The translations under genes were made by a program, and so were the position numbers. The notes below the pieces were generated by a model that worked only from the letters and a program-made list of their open reading frames with translations, ran no database searches and was not told the origin of the DNA. A DNA stretch of 64,000 nt from Caballeronia sp. SEWSISQ10-4 2 (GTDB lineage: Bacteria > Pseudomonadota > Gammaproteobacteria > Burkholderiales > Burkholderiaceae): assembly GCF_030464885.1 (NCBI RefSeq), contig NZ_JALPRJ010000029.1, forward strand, positions 42,076 to 106,075. The letters run 5' to 3'. Below are positions 7,615 to 16,304 of this stretch, one piece after another. Each line of letters opens with the position of its first letter. The stretch's first letter is position 1.

Positions 7615-8520
7615 ATGAACTCAACGGACCTCCCTGATCTGAAGCTGCTGCAGCTCTTCGACCTTCTCTACGATATCCGCAGCGTCACCCGCGTCGCGGA
7701 GCAGCTCGGGCAGAGTCAGCCGACGATCAGCATCTGGCTAGGGCGTTTGCGGGAACACCTGCAGGATCAGTTGTTTGTCCGTACGCTTGGCGGCATGGCG
7801 CCAACGCCGCAAGCCGACGCGTTGATCGGGCCGTGCCGGGAGATTCTCGAATCGCTGCGGCGCTTCGCTGCATGGGAGATCGCGTTCGACCCCGCCACCG
7901 CGCAGCGGCGTTTCCGCATCTGTATGACAGATGCGAGCCACATTACGCTTCTTCCTCGAATGCTGGCGCACGTGCGTGCGCAGGCGCCGGGGATCCGCCT
8001 GGAGGCGGCGAGGATCGACGGCAATACCGAACGGGCACTGGAATCCGGCGAGGCTGACCTTGCAATCGGCCATGTGCCCTGGCTGGGCGGCGGGATTTAC
8101 CAGCAGCAGTTGTATACGCAGGACTGGGTGTGCCTGACCAACCGGCATCACCCACGAGTGCGTGCCCGGCTCGGAGTGAAGCAATACCGCGCGGAGGCGC
8201 ATGTCGCCATTGCTGCGGGGACGGGAGCACAACTGCTCGAACAGGCGCTGGTGCGCGAGCACATCGAGCGAGATGTGGTTCTGGAGTTGCCGGGCTTCCT
8301 TGGACTGGGGGCGATCATCCAGACCACCGACCTGATCGCCACGCTGCCTCGACATATTGGCGAGACACTGGCAAAGGTCAATGACCTCGCAATCCATCCC
8401 TGCCCGATTCCTGTAGAGGGCTTTGCCGTTCGACAGCACTGGCATGCCAGATATCACCACGAAGCCGGGAATCGTTGGTTGCGCGGTCTGGTGGCTCAGT
8501 TGTTTAGCAGCGCACGCTGA
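7615..8520 (+). CDS. LysR-family transcriptional regulator (NodD/NahR-like N-terminus)
   Basis: About 301 residues. The N-terminus DLPDLKLLQLFDLLYDIRSVTRVAEQLG followed by SQPTISIWLGRLREHLQDQLFVR has the spacing of NodD/NahR/LinR-type LysR proteins, which often activate aromatic or organic-acid degradation. The effector domain runs from about residue 95 to the end. ATG at 7615 gives a canonical N-terminus; the frame is open further upstream, but that part overlaps the divergent gene. It is adjacent to the perfect operator at 7573-7599 and is the probable activator of the five-gene operon at 3667-7519. Confidence 0.92.
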   Translation: MNSTDLPDLKLLQLFDLLYDIRSVTRVAEQLGQSQPTISIWLGRLREHLQDQLFVRTLGGMAPTPQADALIGPCREILESLRRFAAWEIAFDPATAQRRFRICMTDASHITLLPRMLAHVRAQAPGIRLEAARIDGNTERALESGEADLAIGHVPWLGGGIYQQQLYTQDWVCLTNRHHPRVRARLGVKQYRAEAHVAIAAGTGAQLLEQALVREHIERDVVLELPGFLGLGAIIQTTDLIATLPRHIGETLAKVNDLAIHPCPIPVEGFAVRQHWHARYHHEAGNRWLRGLVAQLFSSAR

Positions 8521-8852
8521 CCGATCGCATACCAGGACGGAGTTCGAGTTGAAAGAGTACCGATGAATTACGTCACCCCCGGGTGCCTTTCAACCGCGCC
8601 GTCGGCATGATTTGCGAAAACCTTCATAGTGCAAACCAAGCCTGACATACCTGGTTTAAGAACCGCCGCCGAAGGAGCGAATCTCACATGCCGTCCGAAG
8701 TCTTGCGCTCGGGCAAAGAACGTTGCCGAGAGTTTTTTGCGGAGCGTCAAATACGATAGAAAGGCATCCGAAATATAGACGCCACAAATCCTTCACGGAG
8801 CGCCACGCAAGCGAGTTGTACGATAGCAGGTCAGCGGCCACGGGAAAAGATC
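8521..8852. other. Intergenic region upstream of phosphate transporter
   Basis: 332 bases without a supportable gene. A 60-codon minus-strand frame at 8568-8750 has no Shine-Dalgarno and resembles no family I know. I see no clear pho box or terminator. The promoter of the PiT gene must lie here, but I cannot place it. Confidence 0.5.
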
Positions 8853-10439
8853 ATGCCTGATCTCATGTTTCCTCAGACAAGTGCGGTCAGTGAGCGCACC
8901 CGTAACGCGAGTTTGGCGATTTTCCTTCTGATCATCGCGATTGGCGTCGCCTTCGTCGCCGTCCATCTGGTAATAGACCTCGAGCCGGTACAACAAAGCT
9001 CGGTATTTCCCTACGTCCTGCTCGGTTTCGCGATGCTGATCGCGCTCGGCTTCGAGTTCGTCAATGGTTTTCACGACACCGCGAATGCCGTGGCCACCGT
9101 TATCTACACGCACTCGCTGACGCCGAATCTCGCCGTGCTCTGGTCGGGCGCATGGAACTTTGCGGGGGTATTGGTCTCTAGCGGCGCGGTGGCATTCGGC
9201 ATTCTCCAGTTGCTCCCGGTTGAACTGATTTTGCAAGTGGGTGGCCACGCAGGTTTCGCCATGGTATTCGCGCTGCTGATAGCGGCAATCACCTGGAACC
9301 TGGCAACCTGGTACTTCGGACTACCATCCTCCAGCTCGCATACGTTGATTGGTTCGATCATTGGCGTTGGTCTGATGAATCAACTGATGCGCGGCCCATC
9401 CGGTACCAGCGGCGTCGACTGGACACAGGCGCTCGGCGTCGGCAAATCACTGCTGTTCTCGCCAATCGTCGGTTTCTTAGGCGCCGGCCTGCTCCTGTTG
9501 ATCCTGAAAGCCGTGGTCCGTGTCCCCGCGCTCTACACTGAACCGGTCGGCAACAAGCCACCGCCGCTCTGGATTCGCAGCCTGCTGATTCTGACCTGTA
9601 CAGGCGTCTCTTTTGCACACGGATCGAACGACGGGCAGAAGGGGATGGGGCTGATCATGCTGATTCTGATAGGCACGGTGCCGACAGCATATGCCCTGAA
9701 CAAGGCGGTAACACCAGCTCAGACAGAGGCGTTCGTGACTGTCGCGCATCAGGCGTCGGCCGTGTTCGGCAGGTACGCTTCCGGCTCGCCCGATTCCGTA
9801 AGTCCTCGCGCAGATGTTGAAGCGTACGTGCGAACCCGCCAGATGACGCCGGCAACGCTGCCAGCGGTAAAGCAACTCACCGATACTGTCGCACAGCAAG
9901 TCACGGCAGCGGGGTCGATCAGCACCGTGCCGCCAAGTCTGGTCGACAATGTCCGCAATAGCATGTATCTGGTATCTGAGGCGATTCGCCTGATGGAGAA
10001 GTCGAAGCAGCCTGCCTTCACGGCCGATGACAGGGCTGTTATCGACAGCTACATGCAGCAACTCAATCACGCGACCAAGTTCATCCCGACATGGGTCAAG
10101 GTCGCAGTTGCCATTGCGCTGGGACTGGGCACGATGGTCGGCTGGAAGCGGATTGTCGTGACGGTCGGAGAGAAAATTGGCAAGCAGCACCTGACCTACG
10201 GCCAAGGTGCATCTGCAGAGGTGGTCGCGATGCTGACCATCGGGGCGGCGGATCTATACGGACTCCCGGTATCGACTACGCACATACTGACCTCAGGCGT
10301 CGCCGGTACGATGGCGGCGAATGGCTCAGGCCTGCAATGGAACACCCTGCGAAGCCTGGTGCTGGCCTGGGTGCTCACGCTTCCGGCATCCATTGCGTTG
10401 GCTGCCGCGCTCTATTGGCTTTTTCGCGTGATGTCCTGA
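8853..10439 (+). CDS. Inorganic phosphate transporter, PiT family
   Basis: Low-affinity, cation-coupled inner-membrane phosphate transporter of 528 residues. The two inverted PiT half-domains are marked by GFEFVNGFHDTANAVAT near residue 70 and VSFAHGSNDGQKGMG near residue 255, the signature motifs of the family. Hydrophobic segments number roughly ten to twelve. A central soluble loop (about 290-400), rich in Thr, Ala and Gln, separates the second motif from the C-terminal membrane part, which ends with LPVSTTHILTSG. It is monocistronic; the next gene is convergent and 41 bases away. Substrate is assigned from the family motifs; zinc or metal-phosphate complexes are possible additional substrates. 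Confidence 0.93.
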   Translation: MPDLMFPQTSAVSERTRNASLAIFLLIIAIGVAFVAVHLVIDLEPVQQSSVFPYVLLGFAMLIALGFEFVNGFHDTANAVATVIYTHSLTPNLAVLWSGAWNFAGVLVSSGAVAFGILQLLPVELILQVGGHAGFAMVFALLIAAITWNLATWYFGLPSSSSHTLIGSIIGVGLMNQLMRGPSGTSGVDWTQALGVGKSLLFSPIVGFLGAGLLLLILKAVVRVPALYTEPVGNKPPPLWIRSLLILTCTGVSFAHGSNDGQKGMGLIMLILIGTVPTAYALNKAVTPAQTEAFVTVAHQASAVFGRYASGSPDSVSPRADVEAYVRTRQMTPATLPAVKQLTDTVAQQVTAAGSISTVPPSLVDNVRNSMYLVSEAIRLMEKSKQPAFTADDRAVIDSYMQQLNHATKFIPTWVKVAVAIALGLGTMVGWKRIVVTVGEKIGKQHLTYGQGASAEVVAMLTIGAADLYGLPVSTTHILTSGVAGTMAANGSGLQWNTLRSLVLAWVLTLPASIALAAALYWLFRVMS

Positions 10440-10480
10440 GCGTTGCGTGCCAGTCGACACGTCTCGAACAGATAGGCACG

Positions 10481-11617
10481 TCACGCCTTTAGGCTCGGCA
10501 ACACAAAGTGGCGCAGCACTTCGTCCGGCACTTGCCAGTCCTTCGGGTCGTTGTAATTTCCGGCTGTGACAACCACCACAAGCGCGCGTGCCGGAACGAT
10601 AGCCAGCAGCTGTCCGCCATTACCCAAACCCATCACATAGCGCTCGCCCCGGATTCCGGTCTTGCTCGGATAGGCGATTTCGCCGACGCGCCACAGGTAG
10701 CCGTATGACTGTCCGTCACGCACTGTCGCGGCAGGCCTGAAGCTCGCTTCGAGCCAGGCCGCGGGGACGATGGTACGACCTTCCCATTGGCCGCGCGCGA
10801 GCACCATCTGGCCGATACGCGCGAGCTCACGCGGTGTCAGACGCAAGCCAGATGCAGCAATCGCCTCTCCATCCGTGCCTTTCGCCCACGCGAATTTGTC
10901 GATGCCAAGCGGTTCGAAAAGAGCCGATCGCGCGTAGTCCGCGAGCGGTTGCCCCGTGCCCTTCTCGATGAGACGGCCAATCAGCGCAACGGCACCACCG
11001 TTGTAGATCCATACCTCGCCCGGTGCTGCGACGATCGGCCGCTCGAGCACGTAGCGGTAGCGATCCGGCGCAGCGTCCATTGCCGTTTCGCTGTTGGCCG
11101 GATCTCTATACGAAAGACGCTCGTTCCACTGCATGCCGAGCGTCATGGTCAGCACATTGGCGATCGTGAGACCTGCCCGTTGCGGATCGCGGGCGAGGTC
11201 CGGGTATTCCGGGAACTGTGCCATGAGCAACTGATCGGTCGGCGGGACGCGCTTGTCCGCGAGCGCGATGCCGTAGAGCAACGACACAAGGCTCTTGGTG
11301 ACAGAGCGCAGATCGTGCTGCGTGTCGGGACCGAAGACGACCTCTCCGGCCGGTTGGCCCCGGGTTTCATCGAGACCTACAAAATAGCGTTCGAAGGCGA
11401 TGTTCCCTTCTTGCAGAACGACGACGCTGTGCAGGTTGCGCAGAGACGTGGTGGTGCGAAAGGCCTCGAAGCGGGCATCGAGATCGGGTGCGAAGCCGGA
11501 ACCCACAGTGGGCCTCGTTGCCCACGAGGCGGCTTCGGCAAAGGGCAGCATCTGGGTCGCTATCATTGCGGCTCCAGTGAGTTTGAAGAAATCGCGTCGG
11601 CTAACAATCTTGGTCAT
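10481..11617 (-). CDS. Tat-exported serine hydrolase, class C beta-lactamase/esterase fold
   Basis: Periplasmic penicillin-binding-protein-like hydrolase, about 378 residues. The N-terminus MTKIVSRRDFFKLTGAAMI is a twin-arginine signal (RR at 7-8) ending near AEAA. The catalytic S-x-x-K is SVTK (105-108). The second element is YNGG where class C enzymes have YxN, and a late NGGQ takes the place of the usual K[T/S]G region. ATG at 11617 is chosen because AAGGAG lies 6 bases upstream; the longer frame to 11638 would bury the signal. Such proteins are usually esterases, amidases or peptidases rather than true beta-lactamases; the substrate is unknown. It is convergent with the PiT gene. Confidence 0.88.
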   Translation of the reverse strand: MTKIVSRRDFFKLTGAAMIATQMLPFAEAASWATRPTVGSGFAPDLDARFEAFRTTTSLRNLHSVVVLQEGNIAFERYFVGLDETRGQPAGEVVFGPDTQHDLRSVTKSLVSLLYGIALADKRVPPTDQLLMAQFPEYPDLARDPQRAGLTIANVLTMTLGMQWNERLSYRDPANSETAMDAAPDRYRYVLERPIVAAPGEVWIYNGGAVALIGRLIEKGTGQPLADYARSALFEPLGIDKFAWAKGTDGEAIAASGLRLTPRELARIGQMVLARGQWEGRTIVPAAWLEASFRPAATVRDGQSYGYLWRVGEIAYPSKTGIRGERYVMGLGNGGQLLAIVPARALVVVVTAGNYNDPKDWQVPDEVLRHFVLPSLKA

Positions 11618-11652
11618 CTGCGTCTCCTTGAAGGGCACGGCGTGCGATGTCG

Positions 11653-13032
11653 TCAGGGCACGTTCTCAATGCGGCCGCTGCCCGATACGACCGAATGCAC
11701 CTGCGTCGGATGACCGTGCAGCTTCACGACACTGCTTCCAGCGAGGACGATGTTGGCGGTGTCTTGCGCCGCGACCTGCACTTCGCCGCTGCCGTGGACC
11801 ACGATCTCCGCAGATCTGGCTGAGAGGCCTTGCAGTTCCGCCTTGCCGGAGCCAGCGACATTGAGCGCGACAACCTGCACCGCCCCACTCGCGACGACAT
11901 GGCCGCTCCCCATGATGCGCAGTTGCAGCTTCTGCTGGTCGATACCCGAAAGAACGAGGTCGCCGTCGCCTCTGATTCCCCAGGCTGCGATCGACGGGGC
12001 CGTCAGCCGAACCGAGACATGCGTGACTGGGGCGCAGTCGATCTCGCTATCGAAGCCGAGCCGGCCATCGGCAATGCGCACATGGCTCACAAGAGAGGGA
12101 TCGCCAGTCACGGTCGCTTCGGCCTTGGGGCCGGGCTGGTAGCTGACGGAGGCAGGCAGATCGATATCGATGCTGTTGTTCGCCTCGAATGGGAACGTAA
12201 CGGAGGCAGGGGAGGTCACGGTTGGGTTCGCGGCATCGACACCGCTTGCGATCCGCGCGCTTGCAGGCGCACGGTCGAACCAGGTCGGCCCACAACGCCA
12301 TCCCCCATCCCGCCACCAGGATCCACCGCCAACTCGATGCGATCCGGCGAGCGAATTGCCGAGCGCAAGGAGAGAGGCGACGGTCAACCCTGCGACTACA
12401 AACAATGCCAGTCTTTTGGTCAGGTTCCACTTCTGCGTCGGAATGTCCTCGCCCAGGTCCCGCGTCCCGTCCTGATCGGGCTCGAGCACGTGATAATGCA
12501 GCCGCACATAGCGTCCGAGCATCCGCACGCCCGCGCCGAGCCCCAGCAGCAGCAGCGTGCCACCGGCGACAAGGCAGGCGATCAGCCCGATGCCGACCAC
12601 GAGGCGGATCACCGCGCCAAGGATCGAGCCACCGTGCCCAAAGAAGACGACGGTGAAGATCATGTGGGCTCCGACAGCACCGAGAGCCGCGAGGCCGACG
12701 CCGATGCCGAGCGCGACGGCTGCCACGATGAGCAGCAGCGGCATCAGGAAGAAGATGTCGACCGCCGCGAGGCCCGCCAGCGCAAGCATGGCCGTGACGA
12801 GATTGGCAAAGCTGCGATGGGCCTCAAATCGCCGCAGGCCGGTTTCGGCACGTAGCTCCCGGGCGAGCCGCGCCGGATCTCCGAGGGCGTCGGCGACCTC
12901 CGCCTCGCTGCGACCCGACGCGCGCGCTTCGGCAAAATGCGCTGCGTAGTCCGCGATGATCTCCTCGACCTCCCGCTTTGACAGGCCGGCGAGCCCGGCT
13001 CGCAGAGTGCGCAAGAATGCTTCACTGTTCAC
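11653..13032 (-). CDS. HAAS-type signalling membrane protein with C-terminal GIN/DUF2807 domain
   Basis: 459-residue protein with three parts. Residues 1-65 are an alpha-helical HAAS/DUF1700-type domain (FLRTLRAGLAGLSKREVEEIIADYAAHFAEA), the partner module normally encoded next to PadR genes. About five membrane helices follow between roughly 75 and 240. A C-terminal extracytoplasmic beta-helical head GIN domain (about 280-459) shows repeated turns such as GDGDLVLSG, GSGHVVASG, GSGKAELQG, GSGEVQVAA and GSGRIENVP. It starts with GTG at 13032, overlapping the PadR stop by four bases, with GGAG 7 bases upstream. Co-translation suggests PadR controls its amount in an envelope-linked response. The signal sensed is unknown. 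Confidence 0.85.
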   Translation of the reverse strand: MNSEAFLRTLRAGLAGLSKREVEEIIADYAAHFAEARASGRSEAEVADALGDPARLARELRAETGLRRFEAHRSFANLVTAMLALAGLAAVDIFFLMPLLLIVAAVALGIGVGLAALGAVGAHMIFTVVFFGHGGSILGAVIRLVVGIGLIACLVAGGTLLLLGLGAGVRMLGRYVRLHYHVLEPDQDGTRDLGEDIPTQKWNLTKRLALFVVAGLTVASLLALGNSLAGSHRVGGGSWWRDGGWRCGPTWFDRAPASARIASGVDAANPTVTSPASVTFPFEANNSIDIDLPASVSYQPGPKAEATVTGDPSLVSHVRIADGRLGFDSEIDCAPVTHVSVRLTAPSIAAWGIRGDGDLVLSGIDQQKLQLRIMGSGHVVASGAVQVVALNVAGSGKAELQGLSARSAEIVVHGSGEVQVAAQDTANIVLAGSSVVKLHGHPTQVHSVVSGSGRIENVP

Positions 13033-13355
13033 GTCTGGTCTCCGAGAAGTTGATCGACCGCGGCCACGAAGGCCCGCCAGTCACGCCGATGCGCCTCAAG
13101 CGCGTCATGGCCCATCGGCGTGAGCCGATAATATTTGCGCGAAGGCCCGCTGCTCGATTCGACCAGGCGGGTGGCGACCAGCCCGTCGTTTTGCATGCGA
13201 CGCATCAGCGGATAGATCGTGCCTTCGCCCATGCCGACTGCACTGGCGAGTGTGCTGGCGATCTCGTAGCCATAGCTCTCCCCGCGTGCCAATAGGGCGA
13301 GCACACACAGATCGAGCGCACCTTTTTTCAGTTGAACCTGGATCGATTCGGTCAT
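13029..13355 (-). CDS. PadR-family transcriptional regulator
   Basis: Short winged-helix repressor of 108 residues (PadR-s2 size). It contains KKGALDLCVLALLARGESYGYEI, then GEGTIYPLMRRMQNDGLV as the recognition region and SGPSRKYYRLTPMGHDAL as the wing, followed by a short C-terminal helix. It is co-translated with the HAAS/GIN membrane protein through a four-base GTGA overlap, the usual PadR-HAAS partnership. Likely autoregulatory; the AT-rich 155-bp region upstream (13356-13510) should hold promoter and operator, but no perfect dyad stands out. Confidence 0.92.
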   Translation of the reverse strand: MTESIQVQLKKGALDLCVLALLARGESYGYEIASTLASAVGMGEGTIYPLMRRMQNDGLVATRLVESSSGPSRKYYRLTPMGHDALEAHRRDWRAFVAAVDQLLGDQT

Positions 13356-13510
13356 GTACGAACTCGGTGGATAGCTAAAACATATAACACGCTACCTGTT
13401 TATGCAAGATAGTTGATTGATATTTAGCGCGGCGCCCGATCAAGCTATCGCCAATCCAAGGCTGGGGAAACGGTTGATTTCCTGTTACGAGCCCACCTTC
13501 ATCAGAGCCG

Positions 13511-14509
13511 CTATTTGCAACCGCAGGAATTTCTGATCGCGAAGGTCGGGTTCAGCCGGATGGTCTCGGTTTTTTCGGTTGCGACATCGATTCTTCGCTT
13601 GAGCAGTGTCGCCGCCATCCGGCCAATCTCGTGGCAGGGCTGAACCATGGCGGTGAGGCGAGGCTCGAACGCATCGGCCCAATCGAAATCGTCGAAACCC
13701 GCTACCGCGAGATCGGCGGGCACCCGCATGCCGCAATCCTGCGCTGCAAGCATGATGCCGATCGTCGTCAGGTTGTTACCTCCGATCAGCGCGGTGACAG
13801 GTTCGGTCGCGGTAAGAAGGCGCGTGGCGGCGTCTCTGGCCGTCGCCAGGTCGGTGTGACCGATGGAAATGCGCGCCTCGTCGACGGGAAGCCCATGCTC
13901 GCGTAGTCCGTCGCGAAAGCCATCCGCTCGCTCCAGCGCAGTCGTGAAATTGGACTGGCCTGCCAGGAAGCCGATCCGCTTGTGTCCATGGCCAACCATG
14001 TGGGCCACCATCGCCGCAAGCGACTGCCGGTTCTCCACACCGACACCGTCGAGGGCGACATCGGGAAGACGATCAACCATCACCGAAGGAATGCGCTGCT
14101 CGCGCAGGTAGGTCAGCGCGCTGTTGTTGAGACCGCAAGAGGGCGCGATGATGATCCCGTCAACGCGTCTTTGGTGAAGGGCAGCAACCATTTCGAATTC
14201 ACACTCCGGATCGTCCCGGGTATTCGCAAGAAGCACCATCATTCCCAGCTTCGAACACTCTTCCTCGATGGCGTTGATCACATCGGAAAAGTACCGGTTT
14301 CTCGTCGACGATATGGCAAGCCCAATCGTGTTTGTGGTCGAACGTGCCAAGGCTCGCGCCACGGTGTTGGGCGCGTAACCGAGTGCGCGTACCGCCTCGC
14401 GAACCGCGCTGGTTGTTTCAGCGCTGACGAACCGCGTGCCATTGAGAACGTGGGAAACGGTTGACGTCGCGACCCCTGCAAGCCGTGCGACATCAGCAAT
14501 GGTTGCCAT
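13511..14509 (-). CDS. LacI-family transcriptional repressor of the sugar ABC operon
   Basis: 332-residue repressor. Residues 1-25 form the LacI helix-turn-helix (ATIADVARLAGVATSTVSHVLNGTRFVS), followed by the hinge region (REAVRALGYAPNTVARALA) and a type I periplasmic-binding-protein core from about 60 to 325. It ends with an unusual Cys pair, SCGCK. It is divergent from the ABC importer genes across a 274-bp region containing a perfect double operator at 14652-14683, so it very likely represses that operon in the absence of the imported sugar. Confidence 0.93.
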   Translation of the reverse strand: MATIADVARLAGVATSTVSHVLNGTRFVSAETTSAVREAVRALGYAPNTVARALARSTTNTIGLAISSTRNRYFSDVINAIEEECSKLGMMVLLANTRDDPECEFEMVAALHQRRVDGIIIAPSCGLNNSALTYLREQRIPSVMVDRLPDVALDGVGVENRQSLAAMVAHMVGHGHKRIGFLAGQSNFTTALERADGFRDGLREHGLPVDEARISIGHTDLATARDAATRLLTATEPVTALIGGNNLTTIGIMLAAQDCGMRVPADLAVAGFDDFDWADAFEPRLTAMVQPCHEIGRMAATLLKRRIDVATEKTETIRLNPTFAIRNSCGCK

Positions 14510-14651
14510 CTCGTCCTCTCTCGATCTGTGGATACGGAATCGCCGCGATATGACGATTCGACGATTCGCGGCCCGATATTAAGCGTTCTCTGAATGACGC
14601 GCCACGAGCTTACCTTTGTAGCGATATTCCAGAATATGAGGGTAAACAACG

Positions 14652-14683
14652 AAAGGCAAGCGCTTGCGCAAGCGCTTGCCTTT
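14652..14683. promoter_or_regulatory. Perfect 32-bp palindromic double LacI-type operator
   Basis: The 16-base half AAAGGCAAGCGCTTGC is followed directly by its exact reverse complement. Inside lie two copies of the 12-base palindrome GCAAGCGCTTGC in direct contact (14656-14667 and 14668-14679). Each contains the LacI-family core AAnCGnTT. A plausible promoter overlaps it: TTGCGC at 14664, 17-base spacer, TAAGCT at 14687. LacI repressor binding here would block RNA polymerase. Confidence 0.85.
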
Positions 14684-14745
14684 GAATAAGCTTTGATCCG
14701 AACTAGAACAAGAGAAGAGAAAAATAGATCAAGACAGGAGAAGAG

Positions 14746-14787
14746 ATGGTCGTGTTCATTCGGCAAACCGGGTTTGGCGCGTTATGA
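14746..14787 (+). CDS. 13-codon leader ORF translationally coupled to the ABC ATPase gene
   Basis: ATG at 14746 has an excellent Shine-Dalgarno, AGGAG at 14736-14740, 5 bases upstream. It encodes MVVFIRQTGFGAL and stops at TGA 14785-14787, which overlaps the ATPase start in ATGA. The ATPase start itself has no Shine-Dalgarno. The arrangement implies that ribosomes reach the ATPase gene by re-initiation after translating the leader. The peptide resembles nothing I recognise; its role may be coupling alone. Confidence 0.6.
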   Translation: MVVFIRQTGFGAL

Positions 14788-16304
14788 CCACGCGCCTCCT
14801 CGAATTGCGAGGAATCCAGAAACGTTTCGGCGGCGTGCATGCGCTGAAGGGCGTGGATTTTGATCTCGAGGCCGGCGAGGTGCACGTGCTGCTCGGAGAA
14901 AACGGCGCGGGGAAATCGACCTTGATGGGTGTGCTTTCGGGGGCGGTCGTGCCCGACGAAGGCGTCATCATGCTTGACGGCAACCCCATGCGTTTTGTTG
15001 CCCCCCGCGACGCCCATACCGCGGGGATCGCAATGATCCCGCAGGAACTCGACCTCGTTCCGGGTCTCGATATCGCGGCCAATCTGTTCCTCGGCAACGA
15101 GATCACCAACAAGGGTGTGCTGGCCGGCGCCGCCATGCGGAACCAAGCCCAGAATCTGCTGGCGCGTGCAGGCGTATCGCTTGATGCAAGTCTTCCAGTC
15201 GCCAGTCTGCGCATGGGCGAGCGTCAGCTCGTGGCCATTGCCAAAGCCTTGTCGGCCAAGGCACGCATCCTGATCATGGACGAGCCGACCGCGGCCTTGT
15301 CGGCCGTCGAGGCGGACCACCTCTTTACTGTGGTGAAAGAGCTTTCCGGGCGTGGCGTTGGAATTGTCTATATCTCTCACCGGCTCGAGGAAGTGACGCG
15401 CATCGCGGATCGCGTGACGGTGATGCGTGATGGCGCCGTGGTCGGAACCACGTCGCCTGACGCACCGCAAGCAACGCTCGTCCAGCTTCTTGTCGGGCGC
15501 CCGTTTTCCGATTTATTCCCGGCACGAGCCGAGAAGGTCGGAGCGCCTATCCTGCGGCTCGATCATGCCGCATTCGATCCGGACATCCCGCGCGCCGGCT
15601 GGCAGGCTCCCCGCGACGTCTCACTGACGGTGCATGAAGGCGAGATCGTGGGGCTTGCAGGGTTGATGGGAGTCGGCCGCACGGAATTGCTTTCGGCGCT
15701 GCATGGCTTCGGCGCGAACGGACGTTGGCGCGGCGTCGTCGAAATGCACGGCAGGCCGGCGGCACTCGGCACTATTCGCGCGGCGCGGCGTGAAGGAATC
15801 GCCTATGTAACGGACGACCGGCGCGGCACGGGGCTGATCCTCAATCACACGGTTGCACAGAACGCGGTCATGTCGACGCTCAAGCGTGTCACGCCCTTTG
15901 GTCTCGTTTCACGAGCACTTGAGAGACGCCAGGTGAAGCGCGCCCTCGAAGACTACGACGTGCGCCCGCGGCGTCCCGAAGCCAAGGTCGTCAACCTCTC
16001 GGGCGGCAACCAGCAGAAGGTCGTCTTCGCCAAGGAACTCATGAGCGATCCGGGCTTGCTGCTGCTCGACGAGCCGACGCGCGGAGTCGATGTCGGCGCC
16101 AAGGCAGAAATCTACCGGCGCTTGCGCGGCCTCGCAGACAAGGGCCTTGGCGTGTTGGTGGCGTCCTCCGAACTGCCGGAACTTATCGGATTGTGCGACC
16201 GGATTATTGTCATGCGCGCTGGCCGCACGATCCACGAATTTGGCCCGGGACCCGACGAAGACGCGGTCCGGCGGATCAGCGAAGGTGAGGACCTGGCAGC
16301 ATGA
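14784..16304 (+). CDS. Ribose/xylose-type sugar ABC importer ATPase (RbsA family), system 1
   Basis: 506-residue double ATPase energising sugar uptake. The first cassette has Walker A GENGAGKS (38-45), the signature region LRMGERQLVAIAKAL and Walker B LIMDEPTAALS. The second has the degenerate Walker A GLMGVGRTE, normal for RbsA-type proteins, and the signature LSGGNQQKVVFAKEL with LLLDEPTRGVDVG. It starts at ATG 14784, coupled to the 13-codon leader ORF, and its stop overlaps the next permease start by four bases (ATGA). First structural gene of the LacI-controlled operon. The sugar is not determined by the ATPase. Confidence 0.94.
   Translation: MTTRLLELRGIQKRFGGVHALKGVDFDLEAGEVHVLLGENGAGKSTLMGVLSGAVVPDEGVIMLDGNPMRFVAPRDAHTAGIAMIPQELDLVPGLDIAANLFLGNEITNKGVLAGAAMRNQAQNLLARAGVSLDASLPVASLRMGERQLVAIAKALSAKARILIMDEPTAALSAVEADHLFTVVKELSGRGVGIVYISHRLEEVTRIADRVTVMRDGAVVGTTSPDAPQATLVQLLVGRPFSDLFPARAEKVGAPILRLDHAAFDPDIPRAGWQAPRDVSLTVHEGEIVGLAGLMGVGRTELLSALHGFGANGRWRGVVEMHGRPAALGTIRAARREGIAYVTDDRRGTGLILNHTVAQNAVMSTLKRVTPFGLVSRALERRQVKRALEDYDVRPRRPEAKVVNLSGGNQQKVVFAKELMSDPGLLLLDEPTRGVDVGAKAEIYRRLRGLADKGLGVLVASSELPELIGLCDRIIVMRAGRTIHEFGPGPDEDAVRRISEGEDLAA

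Noticed and set aside
10481..11617. Serine hydrolase as a true antibiotic-resistance beta-lactamase
   Set aside because: Has SxxK, but YNGG replaces YxN and no clear KTG; such Tat-exported proteins are mostly esterases or amidases.
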